Assembly: GCA_029935695.1 (NCBI GenBank)
Contig: JAOZJV010000031.1
Span: 4,445-13,363 of the forward strand
Length of the DNA: 8,919 nt
Source: Candidatus Krumholzibacteriia bacterium
GTDB taxonomy: Bacteria > Krumholzibacteriota > Krumholzibacteriia > LZORAL124-64-63
Direction: 5' to 3'
A program made the position numbers and the translations under genes. Of the stretch, positions 1 through 5,961 are shown in pieces. The notes under the pieces were generated by a model. It searched no databases, was not told the origin of the DNA, and was given only the letters and a program-made list of their open reading frames with translations. The number at the start of each line of letters is the position of its first letter. Position 1 is the stretch's first letter.

Positions 1-572
1 CAACTGCCAACACAGGGACCGGCGTGAAAAGCACCCGCTCCGGCGCCACCACCGAGCAGGCCTTCCAGCCTGGCAACTACGCGAGCCATGTCTTCCTCGG
101 TAAGGTCGGTATCACCGGAGGCAGCGGCCATGTGACTGTTGGAATTATCGGTGATCATGGCAACCCGGCGCTGATGTCTGGGTTCGGTGCAATCGGTTGT
201 CAGAAATACATCCACAATTTGCGATGCCAGGCTGCCGCCGATAAGACCGGCGCCCAAAGTCAGCAGGTTGGCGTCGTTGTGTTCCCGGCCGTTGCGAGCA
301 CTGGACAAGTCGTAGGCCATGGCCGCGCGCACTCCCGGCACCTTGTTGGCCATCATGGATGAACCAATGCCTGCGCCATCAATCATTACGCCCCGCTCCA
401 CCTGGCCTGAAGCCACGGCCTCAGCCACCAGTCGGGCATACTTGGGATAATCCACCGCCGCGGTGGAGTCGGTCCCCACATCCTGCACCTGATGCCCCTG
501 CCCATTCAGATGGGCAATGAGTTGCTTCTTCAGTTCGAAACCGCCGTGATCTGCTCCAATGGCGATCTTCAT
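1..572 (-). CDS. rpiB: RpiB/LacA/LacB-type sugar-phosphate isomerase, partial (C-terminus off window), with C-terminal extension
   Basis: The family interconverts aldose and ketose phosphates such as ribose-5-P and ribulose-5-P in the cytoplasm. The N-terminus MKIAIGADHGGF, the DYPKYA segment (41-46), GAGIG (66-70), ANKVPGVRAA (75-84) and REHNDANLL (96-104) are clear RpiB signatures. His9 and His98 match the conserved histidines of the Escherichia coli enzyme. The usual catalytic Cys (motif CGTG) is Asp65 here (DGAGIG), and the Glu used instead by mycobacterial RpiB is also absent, so the exact reaction is uncertain. RpiB is normally about 150 residues. This reading frame continues past that with an acidic segment, a predicted amphipathic helix (about 157-173), a Gly/Ala-rich linker and more sequence, and is still open after 190 codons at the window edge. 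The start is ATG at 572 with GAGG nine bases upstream. It lies 42 bases after the regulator gene, in the same direction, and is probably co-transcribed with it. Confidence 0.9.
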   Translation of the reverse strand, partial: MKIAIGADHGGFELKKQLIAHLNGQGHQVQDVGTDSTAAVDYPKYARLVAEAVASGQVERGVMIDGAGIGSSMMANKVPGVRAAMAYDLSSARNGREHNDANLLTLGAGLIGGSLASQIVDVFLTTDCTEPRHQRRVAMITDNSNSHMAAASGDTDLTEEDMARVVARLEGLLGGGAGAGAFHAGPCVGS

Positions 573-614
573 GGCCAACAACCTCGTTTTAGTGTGAACC
601 GATCAACCCAGCTC

Positions 615-983
615 TTACCAGACCTGGGAGTCGTCGTTTTTGGATTTATTCTTCCTGGTGGTGACAGACTGCTGATCTTCAGCACTGGAACTCTTGATTG
701 ACAGATACTGCCCCACCCGCCGCACATGATCCTTGAGACGCTGCCGGCCATGGGGTGTCAGGCTGAAAGCTGTCACCTGACGATTGCCGCGCTTTGTTTT
801 CTCGGAACTCAGGTATTCGGCAGCCACCAGTTTTCGGGTCTGAACATGGAGATTTCCATCGGCAAGCCCGGTTTCATCCCGCAAAGCGGTGAAAGTCCAG
901 GGCTTTCCGTTGGCTAACGTCAGGACAATGGCCAACCGGGCACTGGTGCCCAGCATTTCATCGATTTCCTCGGCCTTGCACAT
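615..983 (-). CDS. Winged-helix transcriptional regulator (HTH_34-like)
   Basis: This is a small DNA-binding protein of the winged-helix class related to the HTH_34/MarR-like group. The segment MLGTSARLAIVLTLANG starts the first helix. TALRDETGLADGNLHVQTRKLVAAEYL gives the helix-turn-helix with the family-typical 'GLADGNL' recognition element. The wing region is followed by FSLTPHGRQRL, the conserved 'LTPxGR' ending of the fold. After it comes a polar Ser/Lys-rich tail of about 30 residues with no recognisable domain. I chose ATG at 983 because GGAG lies nine bases upstream; an in-frame ATG at 998 would add five residues but lacks a Shine-Dalgarno. The gene precedes the isomerase gene, and its promoter overlaps a palindrome that is one of four related sites in the divergent intergenic region. 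It therefore probably represses itself and perhaps the opposite operon. The effector is unknown. Confidence 0.85.
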   Translation of the reverse strand: MCKAEEIDEMLGTSARLAIVLTLANGKPWTFTALRDETGLADGNLHVQTRKLVAAEYLSSEKTKRGNRQVTAFSLTPHGRQRLKDHVRRVGQYLSIKSSSAEDQQSVTTRKNKSKNDDSQVW

Positions 984-1015
984 GCCGTTGGGCTCCATAT
1001 CAGGGTAAACTCAAA

Positions 1016-1229
1016 TTACTTCGTAAAATGAAGTAAAACTCAGCAAGGGTGATCTTGTCAAGATGAATATTTTTACTTTATTTAATGAAGCTCAAGTAAT
1101 CTCAAGAATATTCCATCTAAAAGCCACTTGGACTAAAAAATCAACATATGCCAGAAACTTCATAAAACGAAGCATAAATCCAAGAGCAACCCTCAGTATT
1201 TTTCCAAAATTTACCTTCACAAAATAAAG
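1016..1229. promoter_or_regulatory. Operator-like array of four 15-bp palindromes in the divergent intergenic region
   Basis: Four sites share the pattern CTTC-7 bases-GAAG. Site 1 (1019-1033) is CTTC GTAAAAT GAAG, and its arms extend to TTACTTC/GAAGTAA at 1016-1036. Site 2 (1076-1090) is CTTT ATTTAAT GAAG. Site 3 (1158-1172) is CTTC ATAAAAC GAAG. Site 4 (1215-1229) is CTTC ACAAAAT AAAG. Sites 1 and 3 are perfect in the arms; sites 2 and 4 each carry one mismatch, and site 2 read in reverse resembles site 4. Centres lie at 1026, 1083, 1165 and 1222, giving spacings of 57, 82 and 57 bp. The region is AT-rich, contains no gene I can support, and separates the regulator from the divergent peptidase-kinase-PqqD operon. 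Binding by the adjacent winged-helix regulator is an inference. Confidence 0.6.
1033..1061 (-). promoter_or_regulatory. Candidate sigma-70 promoter for the regulator-isomerase operon
   Basis: On the minus strand a perfect TTGACA -35 (1061-1056) is followed after 17 bases by a weak -10, TTTTAC (1038-1033). The expected transcription start falls near 1026, inside the first palindrome of the operator array, which fits repression by steric block. The -10 matches consensus at only three positions, so the promoter is plausible but unproven. Confidence 0.5.
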
Positions 1230-1311
1230 AAAGTCATCATCTGAAGATATGTTACCATGCGGCAGTAATTTACCCCTTTATGATCTGATGATGGCAACAG
1301 GAGATAACTCT

Positions 1312-1791
1312 TTGCAGCCCAAGGATAACCACGAGCACCTGCTGGACTCATGGCTGACTTTGATGGATGACGGCCCTGCCCCGGAAGGCCCCATCCGTCT
1401 GCCTGTTCTCAGCGGCAGCATGCTCCCGGAAATCCCGGTCAAAGCCACGGCCCATATCGAAAAAGCCCCAGCCCGTCATTGCCTAAAAGGGCAGGTGGTG
1501 GTATATCGGGATAAGAACCGCCTGGTGGTTCACCGGATTTTGTGGCGACTGGGCTGGGGTTCGTCCCTCCTGCTCTTTGAAAAAGGTGACAACAACGCCA
1601 GGGGTGGGTGGATCAAAGGCAGCCAAATCAGGGGGATGGTGGTTGCTGTGGACCTTAACGATGATAAAGGCCCTCAACCCCTGCAGATCAATCCCCGGCG
1701 AGCCCAAATCAGCCTGAATGCTGATATGAGACACCGGGTTTTGGCTTTTCCCCGTTGGGTCAAACACACTCTGCTGGGGATTAATAACTGA
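1312..1791 (+). CDS. S24/S26-family signal-peptidase-like protein (Ser/His type)
   Basis: Residues numbered from the chosen TTG start. The core LPVLSGSMLPEIP matches the SGSMxP box of type I signal peptidases, with the nucleophile at about Ser36. QVVVYRDKNRLVVHRI gives the second box, where the Lys of bacterial leader peptidase is replaced by His (about residue 74), as in SipW/ER-type S26B enzymes. GDNN (about 92-95) is the third conserved box. There is no obvious N-terminal membrane anchor and no helix-turn-helix, so it is unlike both LepB and LexA. The start is TTG at 1312, chosen because AGGAG sits eight bases upstream (1299-1303); ATG codons at 1249, 1288 and 1291 lack such a site. It ends in TGA, 13 bases before the HPr-kinase-like gene. 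Similar short S24/S26 proteins accompany PqqD- and HprK-like genes in peptide-modification cassettes, where cleavage of a leader peptide is a reasonable but unproven role. Confidence 0.75.
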   Translation: MQPKDNHEHLLDSWLTLMDDGPAPEGPIRLPVLSGSMLPEIPVKATAHIEKAPARHCLKGQVVVYRDKNRLVVHRILWRLGWGSSLLLFEKGDNNARGGWIKGSQIRGMVVAVDLNDDKGPQPLQINPRRAQISLNADMRHRVLAFPRWVKHTLLGINN

Positions 1792-1804
1792 GAGAGGGAG
1801 AACC

Positions 1805-2674
1805 ATGCCAGAGAAAGCCACATCGGAGTACCGCCTCAATCTGGGCGGACCGACCATGGCCCTGCATTGCACACCCGATGCCTTCGCTCCGGCCCTGGCC
1901 AAATGGTTTGACCGTCCGTCCGATCCCGGGCCCGCCCACATCAATCTGCAATTTGAACTCATCGCCCACGCCGACACCCTCGAACTGCCCAACACCTTGT
2001 TGAAAACCAAAACCCTGGGACCGGATGGTGCGTTCGACATTGCCAACGGCCTGATCAGCGGTCATTACGACCGAAAGACCTGTCAGGGGCACATACGGGC
2101 CAAAGGCGCCCTGACCCGCGGCCTTCTGATGCGGGTCATGGAACAGATTTTCTACCAGGCCTTTCATTCGGCCCGGCAGGCTGCCGGCAGTGAAACATTT
2201 TTAGTGCATTCATCGGCCGTCATCGCCAAAGGCTCGGGATTTCTCTTTGTCGGCCCTTCAGAAGCCGGAAAAACAACCGCTGCATTGAACAGTTCAGCCC
2301 ACCATGTTCTGGGCGATGAAATGACCCTGGTATTACCCCAACCGGCCGGACCCCTGATTGAAGGAACACCTTTTAATGGCACCTTCAAAACCAAAAGCCC
2401 CGGCACCGCTCCCTTGCGGGCAGTGTTCCTGTTGAAACAAGGGCCCGAGCACCGGATTTTGCCCATGGACCCGGCCGAGGCCGCCAGTCATATCGCCGGT
2501 GAAATAGTACCTCCGGTGGGATTGGATCAGATACCCGGCCCCAACACCTTGCCCGAAATGGTGGAGCTCGCCGCGGGAATTCTGGAAAAAGTGCCCGTTT
2601 TTCAGCTGGAATTTCTGCCTGATCCGGGATTTTGGGCTGTCATCGACAAACATTTTGATCTGGGCCTGGACTAA
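1805..2674 (+). CDS. HPr kinase/phosphorylase-like P-loop protein (HprK-related)
   Basis: A protein of 289 residues whose C-terminal half resembles the HPr Ser kinase/PEPCK-like fold. LVHSSAVIA (133-141) precedes the Walker A loop GPSEAGKTT (150-158). LGDEMTLV (169-176) supplies the acidic pair typical of HprK-related kinases, and EGTPFNGTF (186-194) is the conserved segment after it. VFLLKQG (207-213) matches the later beta-strand block of the family. The N-terminal 120 residues are divergent and show no HprK regulatory domain I can recognise, so it is not a standard carbon-catabolite HPr kinase. Relatives include kinases that phosphorylate lasso-peptide precursors and the 'HprK-rel' proteins of HPr-rel systems. 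The start at 1805 has GAGAGGGAG just upstream. It sits between the S26-like and PqqD-like genes as one operon; the substrate is probably a peptide or small protein, by context only. Confidence 0.8.
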   Translation: MPEKATSEYRLNLGGPTMALHCTPDAFAPALAKWFDRPSDPGPAHINLQFELIAHADTLELPNTLLKTKTLGPDGAFDIANGLISGHYDRKTCQGHIRAKGALTRGLLMRVMEQIFYQAFHSARQAAGSETFLVHSSAVIAKGSGFLFVGPSEAGKTTAALNSSAHHVLGDEMTLVLPQPAGPLIEGTPFNGTFKTKSPGTAPLRAVFLLKQGPEHRILPMDPAEAASHIAGEIVPPVGLDQIPGPNTLPEMVELAAGILEKVPVFQLEFLPDPGFWAVIDKHFDLGLD

Positions 2675-2697
2675 GGCTCTAAAAAAAGGGAAAAATC

Positions 2698-2970
2698 ATG
2701 GATCTTGATATCATTTACGCTCAAAACAGCCAATGCCCCGTGCGCTCCATCGGGGATAGCCTGATCATCATGGCCCCCAGCGGCGACACCACCCATTCCC
2801 TGGAAGACATCGGAGCGTTCATCTGGAACCAGCTCGATGGCCAGCGCAACCTGCATCAGGTGCTCGATGCGGTTCTTGCCGATTACGACACTGACGCCGC
2901 CACTGCTCGCGAAGATTTGACCCAATTTATCACCCAAATGGACTCAGCCGGAATTATCTTGAAGACATAA
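2698..2970 (+). CDS. PqqD-family peptide chaperone (RRE-like)
   Basis: A 90-residue protein of the PqqD type. PqqD proteins bind the leader of a precursor peptide through a winged-helix RRE (RiPP recognition element) and present it to modifying enzymes. The family pattern is visible: a short N-terminal beta hairpin (SIGDSLIIMAP), THSLEDIGAFIWNQLDGQRNLHQVLDAVLADYD in the middle (a hydrophobic 'LN..a..iW..lDG..t...i' motif), then TAREDLTQFITQMDSAGIIL as the closing helix. Length is normal for a stand-alone PqqD. The start is supported by AGGGA six bases upstream of ATG. It follows the HprK-like gene by 23 bases and is the last gene of the cassette. No radical-SAM enzyme, asparagine-synthetase-like cyclase, transglutaminase-like protease or precursor peptide lies in the window, so the client is unknown. 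Confidence 0.82.
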   Translation: MDLDIIYAQNSQCPVRSIGDSLIIMAPSGDTTHSLEDIGAFIWNQLDGQRNLHQVLDAVLADYDTDAATAREDLTQFITQMDSAGIILKT

Positions 2971-3023
2971 TTTCAATTAAACGCACAATTATGCTGAAAA
3001 CATGAGTCTTTTTCGGGAAAATA

Positions 3024-3032
3024 TGTTATAAT
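3024..3032 (+). promoter_or_regulatory. Extended -10 promoter of the selenoprotein gene
   Basis: A perfect TATAAT (3027-3032) is preceded by TG plus one base (3024-3026), the extended -10 motif. No convincing -35 is seen, as is usual for extended -10 promoters. Transcription would start near 3039, leaving a 5' leader of about 36 bases. It lies in the 104-base gap after the PqqD-like gene, so the selenoprotein gene can be expressed independently of the cassette. Confidence 0.6.
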
Positions 3033-3063
3033 TATGAAATGACCCATATCAGCCCAATCTCCC

Positions 3064-3069
3064 AAGGAG
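3064..3069 (+). promoter_or_regulatory. Strong ribosome binding site fixing the start at 3075
   Basis: AAGGAG ends five bases before ATG 3075. It is the best Shine-Dalgarno in this part of the window. It decides in favour of translation from 3075, through the in-frame TGA, rather than from the internal TTG at 3252. Confidence 0.8.
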
Positions 3070-3074
3070 CAAAC

Positions 3075-5690
3075 ATGAAGTTCGTCCCAAGCTCCCGGTC
3101 TGTTTTGACCGGTCTGTTGCTTTTCATTTTTTCCATCGGCCTGCTCGGCACTTCAGGCTGGGTTTATGCTGCAGACCGCACCGTCGTTAGTGAACTCTGG
3201 TCTGCCGATGGCTGACCCTACTGTCCTTCCGCGGTCGCGGGAGTTAACGATTTGGAAGAAAATTACGGCACCGATGAATTTCTGCCCATGACCTTCTATC
3301 TGGGGGGAGTGTACTCCATCCCCGAGGGCAACAGCCGCGCCAGCTGGTATGGATTCAGCGGCACCCCCGCCATCATGTTCGATGGTGTGGATGATGCCGT
3401 TGGCGGGCAACCCAGTGGCTCCATGTATGCCTCCTATTTGCCCATGTATGCTGCTCGTGCCAGCATGAGCAGTCCCCTGATTATGAACGCAGCCTATGTG
3501 GCTTTCGGCAATGACATGTCCGTAACGGTCAACATCCAGGTGGATGAAGCCATTGCGGGTACCAACAACCAGGTGTCGTTCTTTATCTGTCAGGAAGGCT
3601 ACCATGGTCAAAGCAACATGGTGGTCGACATGCTGCCCAATGAGTCATTCTCCCTCGACACCGTGGGTCAGAGCACCATTGTCAGCCGCGACTTCACCCT
3701 TGGTTCTTCTTTCACCGAAGAAGACATGCGCATCATCGTGCTGGTGCAAAATACTGACACCAAAGAAATCCTCCAGGCCACCATCGCCACTGCCGACTAC
3801 GCCGGCACCCTGGTTGTGGATGCGGAGCCCAATGGCGTGAACGCCCCCTGGCGTTTGCAGGGTCCCGAAGGTCTCGACTTTCATGGAAACGGTGACCGCT
3901 CCATCAACCTGTTCTTCACAGGTGACTACACTCTCACCTTCCTCGACGTGCCGGCCTGGACCACTCCTGCCGACAACCCTCAGACCCAAACTCTGGTGGA
4001 TGATGGCGTGATCACCTTCACCGGTGTGTACACCGACGGCCCCTTCACCGTTGTCAACGATGGTCCCATCGCCGACGCCGGTTCAGGCCAGGGTGTGGCA
4101 CTGATTGATTATGACAACGATGGGGACCTGGACATCCATGTGGTGAACAATGGCACCACCGACCAGCTCCTGCGCAACGAGGGCGACCTCACCTTCACCG
4201 ACGCAGCCACGGGCCTGATCGCCGATGGCGGTGCCGGGTCCAGCAGCGCCTGGGTCGATTACAACCGCGACGGTTTTCAGGATGTACTGCTGGGACGCAA
4301 CGGTGAAACCAATCTCCTGCTGGCCGGCGACGGCACCGGCGGATTCATACCCGCAAACTGTGTGGGCATGGATGATGCCGGTCCTGCCTCCAGTGTTTCC
4401 TGGGCCGACTATGACCTTGATGGAAACCTTGATATCTATGTAGCCCGGAGCGATGCCAACATTCTGCTCAGCAGTTTCGGCGATCTCGGGGGCGGCTTCT
4501 TTGTCTTCTCCAGCGCCGGCGGCACTCCCGCCAATGATGGCACCACCAACGGCGCCAACTGGATCGACCTGAATGGTGACCAGCGCCCGGAGCTCTACAT
4601 TGTCAACAGCTTCAGCGCCAACGCCATTCTCGAAAATACGGCCATCGGATTCGACGATGTCACCAATACTGCTGGTCTCGGCGACGTGACCAACGGCGTG
4701 GGTTCAGCCTGGGGTGATTACGACAATGATGGAGATTTCGATCTCTACCTCAGCAACGGAGCCATGTCGGATCAAATCTTCAACCAAAACGGTGACCTGC
4801 TGTTCACGCCCCTCCAGGGTGAGAACACCACCGACATGGGCCACGGACGCGGAGTCGTCTGGGCCGACTTCAACAACGACACCAACCTGGATGTTTACCT
4901 CGTGCGCCACAACCAGCCGGATCTTTTCCTGCTTGGCGACGGCCTGGGTGGTTTCCAGATGATTCCCGTTGGTCCGGCCGAAGCCGATGGTCCCGGTAAT
5001 GCCGTGGCCTGCGGCGACCTCGATGGCGATGGAGATGTTGACCTTTTCATCACTCGCGATGGTCAGAGTAATGTCCTGCTCGCCAACAACCTGACTGGCT
5101 CAGGTAATTTTTTCGAACTCAACCTGGTGGGCTCTGAACTGCAGCCCGATGCCATCGGAGCCATGGTTCGCCTGACCGCCGGCGGCATCACCCAGATGCG
5201 TTACCTCAGCGCCGGCAGTGGCTACCTGGCCATGGACGCCAAAACCCTGCATTTCGGTTTGAGTGATATCACCACCATCGATGATGTAGAGATCACCTGG
5301 CCCGACGGCACCGTGCAGAACCTGACCAACCTTGCGGTCAATCAGTTCATGCAGGTGACCAAAGGTGAAGATGCTCTCAGTGCTGTGGATGATGGACAAA
5401 TTCTGCCCCGGGCCACCGTGCTGGGTCAGGCTCATCCCAATCCATTCAACCCATCGACCACCATTGGTTTTGCCCTGGCTCAAAGCGGCCCCACACGACT
5501 GGACATCTTCACGGTGGATGGTCGTCATGTGCGCAGCCTGGTCAGCGGTGACCTCAACGCCGGGCAACACTCAGTCACCTGGGCCGGTGTGGACGAAAAC
5601 GGTCGGGCTGTGGCCTCGGGTGCTTATTTTTACCGGTTGAGTTCTCCCGATGGAGGGCAACAAACTGGCAGGATGGCGTTGGTTAAATAA
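3075..5690 (+). CDS. Secreted selenoprotein: Omp28/thioredoxin-like (UxxC) domain + FG-GAP/VCBS propeller + ASPIC/UnbV + FlgD-like C-terminal domain
   Basis: A protein of 871 residues if the in-frame TGA (codon 47, 3213-3215) is read as selenocysteine. Residues 1-32 are a signal peptide: basic start, hydrophobic core LTGLLLFIFSIGLL, cleavage after VYA. Residues 34 to about 140 form an Omp28/thioredoxin-like domain. VVSELWSADG-U-PYC has Sec47 and Cys50 in the CxxC redox position, and FSGTPAIMFDG carries the expected cis-Pro. After beta-rich segments (about 150-320), seven FG-GAP/VCBS repeats with calcium-loop motifs such as DYDNDGDLD start at about 345, 395, 445, 498, 548, 598 and 648. ASPIC/UnbV follows (about 677-762). 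The last 85 residues, from HPNPFNPSTTI, are a FlgD-like/T9SS-type sorting domain. The product is probably exported to the cell surface and acts in thiol redox chemistry. TGA is a stop elsewhere in the window, so general recoding is unlikely. The alternative is a nonsense mutation, with translation from TTG 3252. Confidence 0.85.
3213..3243 (+). promoter_or_regulatory. Bacterial SECIS element directing UGA to selenocysteine
   Basis: The recoded TGA (3213-3215) is followed by a hairpin. CTTCCGC (3226-3232) pairs with GCGGGAG (3237-3243) through seven base pairs, one of them a T-G wobble, around the loop GGTC (3233-3236). Bacterial SECIS elements need a GG in the apical loop and a bulged U a few bases below it. 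From memory of the fdhF element, its loop also contains GGUC, and both features lie within about one base of the spacing seen here (the U would be T3228). SelB binding is not shown; the match is by eye. Confidence 0.72.
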
Positions 5691-5699
5691 AGGTTTGCC

Positions 5700-5815
5700 T
5701 TGGGGATGAAAATCCCGCCCATACACAAGTTGACCCCCGGATGTCCTCGTACCTGTGGATTACCGGGGGTCAACTTGTGTATGGGCGGGATTTTCACGGA
5801 AGGGTTATTGGGGAT
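5700..5815. repeat. 8-bp direct repeat TTGGGGAT flanking the palindrome (possible target-site duplication)
   Basis: TTGGGGAT occurs at 5700-5707 and again at 5808-5815, bracketing about 100 bases that contain the long inverted repeat. The left copy touches the left arm; the right copy lies 11 bases beyond the right arm. This is what a small inserted element with an 8-bp target duplication would leave, although the asymmetry is not ideal. Confidence 0.4.
5707..5796. repeat. Perfect 34-bp inverted repeat with 22-base loop; possible MITE/IS-end remnant or bidirectional terminator
   Basis: The left arm (5707-5740, starting TGAAAATCCCGCCCATACAC and ending GACCCCCGG) is exactly complementary to the right arm (5763-5796), with loop 5741-5762. 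It begins 16 bases after the selenoprotein stop. The outer stem has the layout of a bidirectional terminator, with an A-run then CCCGCCC on one side and GGGCGGG then TTTT on the other, so it may end transcription. Thirty-four perfect pairs is far longer than a normal terminator. A 'GTTGACCCCC' motif recalls ends of some insertion sequences, but that is recollection, not a match I can verify. No transposase gene is present. Confidence 0.8.
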
Positions 5816-5922
5816 TTAACCAGCGGACATTGGAATCTTCTTTTAGTGTGGGGGGTTATGGGGTATTGTAAAATCCCAGTGTGAATTTGTTTTGTCTTTG
5901 CTTATTGGAAAGGGGGATCCTG

Positions 5923-5961
5923 ATGGGAGACGAGGATAAAAGAGCGGGCAATCTTTTATGA
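5923..5961 (+). CDS. Possible 12-codon leader ORF coupled to the histidine kinase
   Basis: ATG 5923 is preceded at good distance by AAAGGGGG and encodes MGDEDKRAGNLL. Its TGA stop (5959-5961) overlaps the kinase ATG (5958-5960) in the ATGA arrangement typical of translational coupling. The kinase start itself has no Shine-Dalgarno within reach, so ribosomes ending this ORF could re-initiate there. The peptide matches nothing I know, and an ORF this short can occur by chance. Confidence 0.35.
   Translation: MGDEDKRAGNLL

Noticed and set aside
1216..1284. Plus-strand promoter for the peptidase operon (TTCACA at 1216, TATGAT at 1279)
   Set aside because: The two good-looking hexamers are 57 bases apart and neither has a partner at 16-18 bases, so no promoter is claimed.
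1312..1791. LexA/UmuD-type repressor
   Set aside because: There is no helix-turn-helix domain, and the boxes match signal peptidases with a His rather than the LexA Ser-Lys arrangement.
1312..2970. Complete lasso-peptide biosynthetic cluster
   Set aside because: No asparagine-synthetase-like cyclase, transglutaminase-like protease or precursor peptide is present. Short ORFs in 1000-1311 and 2971-3074 do not resemble a precursor with an RBS.
2959..2978. TTGAA...TTCAA inverted repeat at the end of the PqqD-like gene as a terminator
   Set aside because: The stem is only five AT-rich pairs with no following T-run, too weak for intrinsic termination.
3213..3215. In-frame TGA as evidence of an alternative genetic code (TGA = Gly or Trp) or a pseudogene
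   Set aside because: The S26-like gene ends at TGA 13 bases before the next gene, and no other long gene here contains an internal TGA. The TGA sits exactly at a CxxC Cys position with a SECIS-like hairpin, and the rest of the frame is intact over 820 codons.
3153..5570. Several open frames on the opposite strand and in shifted frames across the selenoprotein gene
   Set aside because: They show low-complexity composition that mirrors the coding-strand repeats, have no ribosome binding sites or recognisable domains, and are shadows of the main gene.
5707..5796. CRISPR repeat or integron attC site
   Set aside because: There is a single palindrome only, with no repeated units or spacers, no R-box/L-box pattern that I can recognise, and no cas or integrase gene.
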